From: JAHBXE01 sp044222195
Lineage (GTDB): Bacteria > Planctomycetota > Phycisphaerae > Phycisphaerales > UBA1924
Reading direction: 5' to 3'
NCBI GenBank assembly: GCA_044222195.1
Contig: JBGANS010000002.1
Location: 1-64,000 of the forward strand
DNA: 64,000 nucleotides
Shown: in pieces, positions 1 to 8,709 of the stretch
Position numbering within the stretch: position 1 is the first letter of the stretch
How the letters are laid out: every line of letters begins with the position of its first letter
Made by a program: the position numbers and the translations under genes
The notes under the pieces: model-generated
Database searches by the model: none
Told to the model about the DNA's origin: nothing
The model's input: only the letters and a program-made list of their open reading frames with translations

Positions 1-299
1 GGGGATCGTGCTTCCGCCGCGGCGGGGCGGGAAACCCAGGAAAGCCGGGAAAGAAAGTCCGGCGCGGAGCGGCGGGGTATCCAAGAAGCAGAGCGGGGGA
101 GGGCTGAGACTTCGGGCACGGAAGTCCGCGCCACCGAAGATGGGCAGAGAAGGGCGCGGCGGCGATCCAAGTAGTAGCGGATGGCGGCCGCGGCTTTGCG
201 TTTTTCGGTGGGGTTGGGGGAGGAGCGGGCCAGGTCGCGCAGGGTGAGGAGGGCGAGGGCTCGGAGGTGGCGGTCGGGTTTGGGGGTCGAGAGGGGCAC
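1..299 (-). CDS. Hypothetical protein, partial at left edge
   Basis: A minus-strand frame is open from a GTG at 297-299 to the window edge with no stop. Its first part reads as an alanine/arginine-rich helical segment (motifs TLRDLARSSPNP and KRKAAAAIRYYLD) that looks like genuine protein. The portion nearer the edge is low-complexity Ser/Pro/Arg and less convincing. No clear ribosome binding site precedes the GTG. The plus-strand frame over the same bases is Gly/Arg-rich and looks like a shadow. No function is recognised, and the 3' end lies outside the window. Confidence 0.35.
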   Translation of the reverse strand, partial: MPLSTPKPDRHLRALALLTLRDLARSSPNPTEKRKAAAAIRYYLDRRRALLCPSSVARTSVPEVSALPRSASWIPRRSAPDFLSRLSWVSRPAAAEARS

Positions 300-379
300 C
301 GGGGCAAGATACTGGATGGTTTGGGTTCTGTCAAGGTACAATATTGGGTTTTGTTAGGAATCTGGCGGTTGCGGCTGGT

Positions 380-1318
380 TCAGGGGATGGGGGTCAGCCG
401 CACGTGTTTGGCGAAGTCGCGTTGGTAGTCGGGTTCATCGATTTGTTGCACCGTCCAGTCCTTCATCAGGACGTAGCGGCAGGCGGGGAGGTCTTGGTCG
501 GTCGTTTCGCCGGGGCCGCCCCAGGCTTCACCCTTTCGGACGGCGCGGCAGGGCGTGGTTTGGATAAGCCATGCGTCTAGCGGTGGGGGCGGTGGGGGTG
601 TGGTCACCGATTGGCAGCGCGAGAACTCGCGGAGCGTGGTTCGGTCCAGCAGATTAGAGGCGAGCAGGGTGTCGAGCGTGGCGGGGGTGTTGAACTGTTG
701 CTCGTAGACGGCCGCGGCCTGGGCGATGGAGCGGAGTTGAACGTGCACGTGAAGTCGAACGCCGGATTGGCGCATGGTGGTCGCCCAGCGCACGAAGAGG
801 AAGGAGAGGGTGAGGAGGATGAGAGCGGCGATGGCGATGCGGCGTGTGCGGCGTGGCCTTGGAGAGGGGGGCATGGAGGAATGTAGGCGGGAGTGAGGTT
901 GGGAGTCCTCATCGCTGGCTGATGCACCGAGCCGTCGGCCCGAGGGGGCCGACCCGGCGAGGTGCTGCGATTCGGTCGTGCCGTTGATCATCGCGGCTCT
1001 GGCCATGTGTGCGAGTCTGGCGCGGGCATCTCTGGAGATGCCGATCAGTTCCAGGCCGATCTCGTGGCGGAAGAAGCCGGTGCGTCGTTTCCAGGCGATT
1101 CGGGCGTTGACGGTGAAGGGTCCGTCGAGGCCTTGAATGGTCACGGGAATGTGGGCATCCACCGGCGCGGCGAGTTTGCGGCGGCACTTGATGCGGAGGC
1201 CTTCTGCGCAGAAGTCAATCACCTCTCCCAGACTGCAATGGGTGCGCTGGCAACGTATGCGGCCGCACTTGCGGGGGTGGGGTGGCGTCCCGATATTCGA
1301 GGGCTTGTTGAGCCTCAT
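380..1318 (-). CDS. PilZ-domain protein with C-terminal transmembrane/periplasmic region
   Basis: 312 residues. Residues about 18-110 resemble a PilZ domain (CGRIRCQRT, then DFCAEGLRI in place of the usual DxSxxG, then ARIAWKRR and HEIGLELI), the c-di-GMP-binding fold. A linker leads to an Arg-rich stop and one membrane helix (about 159-180, IAIAALILLTLSFLFVRWA). The exported part has the pattern IAQAAAVYEQQFNTPATLDTLL, seen in planctomycete pilin-like proteins, plus a Pro run. The canonical RxxxR of PilZ is not clear, so c-di-GMP binding is uncertain. A Met at residue 149 could start a separate membrane protein, but the frame is continuous. It is divergent from a second PilZ gene 200 bp away. 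Confidence 0.72.
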   Translation of the reverse strand: MRLNKPSNIGTPPHPRKCGRIRCQRTHCSLGEVIDFCAEGLRIKCRRKLAAPVDAHIPVTIQGLDGPFTVNARIAWKRRTGFFRHEIGLELIGISRDARARLAHMARAAMINGTTESQHLAGSAPSGRRLGASASDEDSQPHSRLHSSMPPSPRPRRTRRIAIAALILLTLSFLFVRWATTMRQSGVRLHVHVQLRSIAQAAAVYEQQFNTPATLDTLLASNLLDRTTLREFSRCQSVTTPPPPPPLDAWLIQTTPCRAVRKGEAWGGPGETTDQDLPACRYVLMKDWTVQQIDEPDYQRDFAKHVRLTPIP

Positions 1319-1518
1319 GTTGGGGGCTACATCGGCGGATGTTCAGAGGTGCTGGCAGGCAAAGTTCTAGATGGAGATGGATGGAGAAAGAGTTCTCTAT
1401 GACGGGGATGGTGGGCGGGGTGCGAGGGGGAGGTTCCGGGCCATCTGCCGGATAGGTCGAATAGGGCCCATAGGACCAATAGGACTGATGGGGAGTAGAC
1501 AGGCCACATGCCGATGAA

Positions 1519-1902
1519 ATGAGAATGCCGGCTATTCAGACCAAAGAGGGCGACCGCCGCCAATGCGTGCGGCTGCGCGTGCAGATGCCGACGGACCTTG
1601 GGACTCTGATGGACCTTTCCATGGGAGGGGCGCGGGTGCGGCCCAGGCGCATCGTCCCGCTGCGGCGGGATGACGAGTTCTGGTTCAACATTCAGGGGCT
1701 GGATGATCTGATCAGGTTGGCGGTGCGGGTGGTTTGGCTGAAGCGCAGAGGGTGGTTTGGAGTTGCGGGGCGAGAGGTGGGGCTGGAGTTTGTGTCGATG
1801 GATGCCCAGACCAGGGCCGCGCTGGCGGCGCTGGCGCGGACGGTGCCGTGGAATGGGAGGTATGAGGTGAAGGGGAAGGTGGAGGGGAGGGTTAGGTTTT
1901 GA
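1519..1902 (+). CDS. PilZ-domain protein
   Basis: 127 residues, essentially a single PilZ domain. An N-terminal DRRQCVRLRV supplies the RxxxR-type arginines and DLSMGGARV supplies the D/NxSxxG motif, the two known c-di-GMP contacts; VRVVWLKRRGW and EVGLEFV complete the barrel. The ATG at 1519 is followed by another at 1525, and neither has a strong Shine-Dalgarno. It probably acts as a cytoplasmic c-di-GMP receptor. It is divergent from, and paralogous to, the PilZ part of the upstream minus-strand gene. Confidence 0.75.
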   Translation: MRMPAIQTKEGDRRQCVRLRVQMPTDLGTLMDLSMGGARVRPRRIVPLRRDDEFWFNIQGLDDLIRLAVRVVWLKRRGWFGVAGREVGLEFVSMDAQTRAALAALARTVPWNGRYEVKGKVEGRVRF

Positions 1903-1921
1903 GGGGAGGGGGACTTGCGAA

Positions 1922-2896
1922 CTACGGTTGCCTCGGCGGGTTGATCTCGCGTACTCGAGCGGCAGCTTTCTTTTGTGAATCTAGGTCCAGTTGCAGTCGT
2001 TCCCGCGCCGCTCCAATATGAGCGTCGTCCGCGTCTAGGCGAGCCTGCGCCCGAGCGACGTCGGAGGATGTCTCCGACCGGGCGGTCAATTCTTCAGAAG
2101 CGCGTCGCTGCCGGGATTCCAGCGGCGCAGAGTTGAAGGCGCTCTGGAGGTACCGATTAACCTCTGCCCGCTCCGCTTCCGACAGGTCGTTTCTACCATG
2201 GAGCCACGCCGAAAGTCCAGTTAACCCTGGCCGTGTCCGCTCTGCCGTGAGCATCTTTTCGATGGCAATCAAGACCGATTGGTTTCGCTCCGCGGCCATT
2301 CGGCCGTTTTGGTCCATCTGAGCCATGGTCTGTCGAAGAAATGCCAGTTCGGCAAGGATCGTTGCTAGAGATCGGTCTTCTGGTCTCTCGCTCTTTCGAA
2401 GGGATTGGATTTCAAGTGCGGCACTGACCGGGGTCTGAATCTCTGCTCCCTTGGCAAAGAGCGAAGAAGCCTGCTTTGTGATCTCCGCCTTGGCTTCGGC
2501 GACGCTGTCGAGATCCGTGTGATCGACAAATATTGTCCGCATTCCAGCAACGTCGAAGGGTATCTTTTCGCCCTTCTTCACGATTTGGACCAGAGGTTTC
2601 TTTGCTGCGTGACGCAACGCTAGTTCGTAGAAGACATTTGGATTGCGGTCGGTCAAGTCCGCTACAACAAGGGCGTCTTCAATGACGTGCTGGATGATCT
2701 GGCTAGTAATCATCCCGGGCTCAGAAAGCCTATCTGCCCGGAGAACTTCGAATCCGATCGCCGCGACGGCTGGCTTTATGATGTGCTCCAGCACCTGGTC
2801 TGATCTCTTGCGGGCGTCGGTTCCCTCATCGCCAATCGGAGAAATCACGAAACACACTTTTGCGGGCTCGGCGGGTGGTTGCTTGTTGTGGGACAT
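1922..2896 (-). CDS. Nucleoside deoxyribosyltransferase/TIR-like domain protein
   Basis: 324 residues from the ATG at 2896, which has GGGAGG upstream; the open frame extends to 3022 but that extension looks non-coding. The first ~160 residues carry CFVISPIGDEG, then ADLTDRNPNVFYELALRHA. This pattern belongs to the nucleoside 2-deoxyribosyltransferase-like/TIR-related fold common in bacterial defence effectors. The C-terminal half is charged and helical, probably coiled coil (KSERPEDRSL; RASEELTARSE). It follows a HEPN-domain gene on the same strand after 122 bp. Base composition is much less GC-rich than the fumarase region, suggesting transfer. A NAD- or nucleotide-degrading role is inferred from the fold only. 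Confidence 0.78.
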   Translation of the reverse strand: MSHNKQPPAEPAKVCFVISPIGDEGTDARKRSDQVLEHIIKPAVAAIGFEVLRADRLSEPGMITSQIIQHVIEDALVVADLTDRNPNVFYELALRHAAKKPLVQIVKKGEKIPFDVAGMRTIFVDHTDLDSVAEAKAEITKQASSLFAKGAEIQTPVSAALEIQSLRKSERPEDRSLATILAELAFLRQTMAQMDQNGRMAAERNQSVLIAIEKMLTAERTRPGLTGLSAWLHGRNDLSEAERAEVNRYLQSAFNSAPLESRQRRASEELTARSETSSDVARAQARLDADDAHIGAARERLQLDLDSQKKAAARVREINPPRQP

Positions 2897-3018
2897 TGGT
2901 GGGAGGCCTCCCTTCGTCTTGGAATCGTCAACGGTAGCCAAGCGAGACGTGGGTGGCCCGAGGATTCCCCCGCCAGATCGTATCACGCCGCGGCCACAAT
3001 GGTCGTGCCACCCGCCCC

Positions 3019-4776
3019 TCAAATCAACGCTGGAGTACGCTTCGCAAATAGCTCGGGCGTGAGCGAGGTGGCAGATCTCAGCTCCTCTTGAAACTGTTGA
3101 TAGAGCAACTTGCGGTGCTCAAGACAGGACGACACACTCCAAGCCGGAAACATGCTTAAATCTTCCAAGACGGATTCGATGGCGATGATAAAATAAGTGT
3201 GCAGATGTCGAACTACCGGGCCAAGGGCAAATCGAACAGTTTCGCCGTGGGCGATGTCATTGCGACGCCGATAGATGCGCCTTAGTTGCCAGTCAACGGA
3301 TTGGCGGTGACGTTCAAGCTCAACGGCAACTTTTAGCGGAGTCTGAAGCACATGGTTTGCCGTTCTGTGGATACGAAACCTGACTATTTCATTGTCGCCG
3401 TATGCGGAATATAAGTCATCCAATGCCTGAGACTTGTTTGTCAATGCCGTGAGTACTCTTCGAGGCAATACGCGACTGGGATGCGGATGTCGATACAACG
3501 CTTTCTTGTCGGGTGAGTTCTTTGCAGCGTTACATACATGCATTGTGCGACAAAGGCTATGGACGATGCGCTTTACGCGAGCCAGCGCGCTGATGTACGG
3601 TACCGTATTGCAAAGAGCAGCAAGCACATGGCCGTCGGGTTGTCTGGCCAGCGATTCCAGAGCTACCCAGAGCAGCATTAGTCGGCTCTCATCTGAACTC
3701 GCCCGCTCGCCAAGGCGCAAGTATTCTAGGGCGGCGGAGATTTTGTTCGCGTCTTCCGGACGCAAGCTGGCGAGTACCCGTTCTGTTCGCTCTACCCCAA
3801 CCACGCGAGATCCGAGTACCAACCGTTCGTGATGAAAGGACCGATCGAGATGTACAGCCTGTTGAGGATAACCTTCACGCTGAACCAGTACGGTGTCGTG
3901 GCGGGCAAGAACCTGGTGTGCTCCCGAATGAATATTGATATGGCTAGCTAGTTGCTCGGCGATGGATACGACATTTGTAGCAGCAGCGATCGGATCAGAC
4001 GCAAATGCTGACATTGAAAAATATGAATGTTTATTGGTGTTGTCACGATGGTAGAACTTTTCCTCCGCTTCTGTCAACGGCCGATCTGGTCGAAGATGCT
4101 CGGCAAGCCGGTTTGTAGTGAGTGCGTGGAGTCTGAGGCGGCGCAATCCAGACATCCGCACAACGCATTGAAATCTTTGTGGCGGCTGAAGCAGCATGTT
4201 GCGAATGGCGTCAAACCTGGCCACAAATACAGGCTCGGCGGGATCGGTTAGGACGTCGGTCAATGCCACTAGTGTTGGTATTGCATAGCCCGAATGTATG
4301 AGCCGTGTAAATAAAGCGTGCAGCGCTTGTTCGAGATCATGTTTTTTTGGTTTGTTGTGAGCGATGAGCAGTGAGCGAACATTATTAATGAGAGCATCTC
4401 GGTATGCGGGAGCAAAAGCCCTTGCGACTTCGCACAGTCGGCCCATGTGCAAATAATCGCTTCCGGAATCCGTTATTGATTTCACAAGCCGTTGCATGAG
4501 GGGCGTCGCAAGGCGGTGCCAAAGGGAGGATGTGATTTGGTGACGCAGCTCGTCGAGTATGTGCGGTAGGTGATGCTTCGCGGCGTCGTGGAATGTGGCA
4601 ACATGTATTCCGTGCGACAGTTCCTCTAGGATGCCGGGGACGTCGACCGCCCGAGGCTGCCACATTTCAACCGTATTTGAATCAAGCGCTTCTTTCCAGA
4701 GCAGGACAAAAAAGCGGTGGTATTCGTCGGAGATTCCGGTTCCCGACCAATCTGGTTTGTATTGGCTAATTGGCAT
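3019..4776 (-). CDS. HEPN-domain protein (ApeA-like), putative abortive-infection RNase
   Basis: 585 residues. The C-terminal region has R505-NDIA-H510 followed by G, the R-x4-H active site of HEPN ribonucleases. About 150 residues earlier, SDESRLMLLWVALESL resembles the first helices of Apea-like HEPN domains. The first ~340 residues match no domain I know and are helical. No membrane segment is seen. The ATG at 4776 has no obvious Shine-Dalgarno. It lies upstream of the deoxyribosyltransferase/TIR-like gene on the same strand and shares its low GC, so the two probably form one acquired defence unit. RNase activity is inferred from the motif. Confidence 0.8.
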   Translation of the reverse strand: MPISQYKPDWSGTGISDEYHRFFVLLWKEALDSNTVEMWQPRAVDVPGILEELSHGIHVATFHDAAKHHLPHILDELRHQITSSLWHRLATPLMQRLVKSITDSGSDYLHMGRLCEVARAFAPAYRDALINNVRSLLIAHNKPKKHDLEQALHALFTRLIHSGYAIPTLVALTDVLTDPAEPVFVARFDAIRNMLLQPPQRFQCVVRMSGLRRLRLHALTTNRLAEHLRPDRPLTEAEEKFYHRDNTNKHSYFSMSAFASDPIAAATNVVSIAEQLASHINIHSGAHQVLARHDTVLVQREGYPQQAVHLDRSFHHERLVLGSRVVGVERTERVLASLRPEDANKISAALEYLRLGERASSDESRLMLLWVALESLARQPDGHVLAALCNTVPYISALARVKRIVHSLCRTMHVCNAAKNSPDKKALYRHPHPSRVLPRRVLTALTNKSQALDDLYSAYGDNEIVRFRIHRTANHVLQTPLKVAVELERHRQSVDWQLRRIYRRRNDIAHGETVRFALGPVVRHLHTYFIIAIESVLEDLSMFPAWSVSSCLEHRKLLYQQFQEELRSATSLTPELFAKRTPALI

Positions 4777-4801
4777 TTGAGTTTAGCATTGTATCGATAC
4801 T

Positions 4802-6259
<1,458 letters not shown>

Positions 6260-6505
6260 GGTGTCGCGTTCGACGCGGGTGGCCGGCGGGGCGATGCGAG
6301 GGGCTTGCGAGAGGGCTTGAGCGGCTTTTTGGTGGTTCGGGGCACGGGTGGGCCTCGCGTGAGGGGCGGGGGTGGGGAACTGGGGGGGTGAACGCGTGTC
6401 TAAGGTCAGTGTAGGGATGGGGGTGTGCGCTGCGCCGGTCGAGGGGGCGGGCCGGGTTTGGTGCCGCGGCGGGGCGTAGTCTGTATGACCAGCAAGGAGC
6501 ACGGC

Positions 6506-7780
6506 ATGAAGACGTTGATGCGGGCGGCGGTCGGGGTGGGGTTCCTGGCGGCGGCGGGAATGGTGCAAGCGCAGAACAAGGGGCCGGGGGCGAAAGATGC
6601 GCCGAAGGTTGTGGAGCGGGTGGAGCCGCACGACTGGACGCTGACGGTGACGGTGAACCTGAGGCCGGAGACGCACACGAACACGAAGTCGAAGATGCCG
6701 GAGCGGGCGGCGTTTGACTTCACATCGGCGGCGGTGGTGTTCCCGATTCTGAAAGAGTCGTCGTCGCACGTGATGCGGGGCGAGGAGCGGGAGCTTGAGG
6801 GACGGTTGAGGTTGAACGACAAGCCGGTGCTGGAGCGGCCGACGGAGATTCTGTCGGACTACCCGGCGGGGACGAAGCTGGCGAAGTGGGCGATGCAGGG
6901 GTGGACGGGGGAAGAGGTTGAGGTGCAGCTCAAGGTGCCGGTGACGTCGTGGCGGACGAAGTATGACGAGGCAGCGGCGCTGAAACTGAAGTGGCCGGAT
7001 GCGTGGGGGAAGGCGCAGTCGGCGCTGGAGCCGGAGTACTTCATCGATGTGGGGATGGATGGGCCGTACGACATGGCGCCGGTGAAAGAGCTGATGAAGA
7101 GATGGACGGGGGGGAAGGATCCGAAGAGCCTGCCGCCGGCGCAGCTGGCGAAGTTCTTTGCGGGCGAGGTGGTGAAGTATGTGCAGCCTTCGGGGAATGG
7201 GATCGCGTTTGCGCGGACGGGAGAGATGGAGGGGATCAACCTTCAGGGTGCCGCGGAAACGGCCAGGACGGGCAAGGGAAGCGAGTTCGACATGGTGTGC
7301 CTGCTGGTGGCGATGTATCGGCAGGCGGGGCTGCCGGCGCGGTGCGTGATCGGGCTGGATGCGGGCGATGGAAAGGATTCGAGGTTTTTGGGGAAGAAGG
7401 GCGGGTCGTCGGCGATCCGGGCGTGGGCGGAGTTTGCGTTGATCGATCCGCGGCAGGATGATCCGGTGGTGTGGGTGCCGGTGGATGTGGTGCGGATCCG
7501 CAAGAGCAGCACGCGGCCGCCGCCGCTGGACCGGCCCTGGGCGTACTTTGGTGACAACAAGGAACTGGACGGGGTGATCCCCTTTGCGTTCCAGTTTTTC
7601 CCGCCGAGCAAGGGTGTGGTGTCGTATGGGTCGCCGGCGTTTTATGGGTGGATGGTGACGCCGGCGCCGCCGAAAGAGGTGGTGCAGACGTTGCGGTTTG
7701 ATTCGATCACGACGCCCAAGCGTGGGGATGACAAGAAAGAGAAGAAGGACGACAAGAAGAAGGGACCGTACGGCAAGTAG
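6506..7780 (+). CDS. Secreted transglutaminase-like domain protein
   Basis: 424 residues from the ATG at 6506, chosen because AAGGAG sits 7 bases upstream and a clear signal peptide follows (RAAVGVGFLAAAGMVQAQ). The middle holds a transglutaminase-like core: C265 in DMVCLLVAMYRQAGLPARCV fits the nucleophilic Cys segment, followed by RAWAEFALIDP with an Asp typical of the fold, although the usual catalytic His position reads W/A here. The C-terminus is Lys/Asp-rich (KKEKKDDKKK). It is probably exported, and could be a structural relative of peptidases rather than a cross-linking enzyme. Head-to-head with fumC. Confidence 0.75.
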   Translation: MKTLMRAAVGVGFLAAAGMVQAQNKGPGAKDAPKVVERVEPHDWTLTVTVNLRPETHTNTKSKMPERAAFDFTSAAVVFPILKESSSHVMRGEERELEGRLRLNDKPVLERPTEILSDYPAGTKLAKWAMQGWTGEEVEVQLKVPVTSWRTKYDEAAALKLKWPDAWGKAQSALEPEYFIDVGMDGPYDMAPVKELMKRWTGGKDPKSLPPAQLAKFFAGEVVKYVQPSGNGIAFARTGEMEGINLQGAAETARTGKGSEFDMVCLLVAMYRQAGLPARCVIGLDAGDGKDSRFLGKKGGSSAIRAWAEFALIDPRQDDPVVWVPVDVVRIRKSSTRPPPLDRPWAYFGDNKELDGVIPFAFQFFPPSKGVVSYGSPAFYGWMVTPAPPKEVVQTLRFDSITTPKRGDDKKEKKDDKKKGPYGK

Positions 7781-7965
7781 GCGTGGAAGGCCGGTCGGAG
7801 GCTGGAAACGGGCGAATGTCGTATTTTTTGTGGGTCCGGGTTGCGGGGCGGGATTTCTGAGGCACCTTTGAAGCTGGAGCAGAGTGCGCCGGGCGCGGAC
7901 GGAGTAGCCGCGCTTCGGGGCTCTTTCGGCCTGTTTTCGGGCCACGGCGGACAAGGGAGCCTTAC

Positions 7966-8661
7966 ATGCGGCATGGAACACGAGTCTGGCAAGTGGCGGC
8001 ACCGGTTCTCTTGGGCTGGGTCGGGACCGCGATGGCGGGACCGGACTGGGCGGAGATCGGGGATGCGGGGGACAAGCTTCCGACGGCTCAGGTTCCGTTT
8101 GGGCCGGGGGCGACGCTGAACTCGATTTCGGGCGTTCTGACGGGCGCCGGGGTGGTGGGGGACTTCGCGGATTGCTACTTGATTCGGATCGTGACCCCGA
8201 CGCTGTTTTCGGCGACGGTGACTTCCGCGGACTTTAACCCGCAACTGTTCCTGTTCAATATCAGTGTTCCGGGCGGGGCGTTCGGGCTGCTCGCCAACGA
8301 TGACCAGTCCGGGGCGAACAACCTTCCGAAGTTCACCAACCTTTCGACGGACGGTACGAATGTGATCGTGGCGCTTCCCGGTGACTACATGCTGGGCATT
8401 TCCGGCAATCAGTTCCATCCGTTTGCGCCGAGCGGGCCGGGCGGGCAGACGGGCCGGGTGTTCAACTATGCGTCAGCCACTGAAGTGTCTGGTCCGGATG
8501 GCCCCGGCGGGTTCAACCAGTACACCGAATGGCAGGGTACGGGAGTATCCGGGAACTACCACATTGTGCTGACGGGGGCCGGGTTCCCATCCACGCCGGC
8601 TCCGGGCACGGCGACGTTGCTGCTGGCGGCGGGGGCCGTGGCGGCGCGGCGGCGGCGCTGA
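7966..8661 (+). CDS. Secreted protein with PEP-CTERM-like sorting tail
   Basis: 231 residues. The signal peptide ends near GTAMA. The middle (DFADCYLIRIVTPTLFSATV, LFLFN, LPGDYMLGISG) looks like a pre-peptidase C-terminal-type beta-sandwich. The last ~22 residues are a Pro/Ala-rich start (STPAPGTA), a short hydrophobic helix and RRRR, the tripartite PEP-CTERM-type signal handled by exosortase in planctomycetes. No exosortase is in the window. Upstream 7781-7965 shows no gene. Function is unknown; a surface or exopolysaccharide-associated role is inferred from the tail. Confidence 0.75.
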   Translation: MRHGTRVWQVAAPVLLGWVGTAMAGPDWAEIGDAGDKLPTAQVPFGPGATLNSISGVLTGAGVVGDFADCYLIRIVTPTLFSATVTSADFNPQLFLFNISVPGGAFGLLANDDQSGANNLPKFTNLSTDGTNVIVALPGDYMLGISGNQFHPFAPSGPGGQTGRVFNYASATEVSGPDGPGGFNQYTEWQGTGVSGNYHIVLTGAGFPSTPAPGTATLLLAAGAVAARRRR

Positions 8662-8709
8662 GCCCTCTTGGCGGACGCTTCCCAGTGGTGCATCTCGCGG
8701 ACCCGATCG

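Noticed and set aside
6260..8002. Minus-strand extension of the fumarase frame to 1,066 residues
   Set aside because: It is Arg/Pro/His-rich, lacks domains and is antisense to the transglutaminase-like gene; it arises from high GC at third positions.
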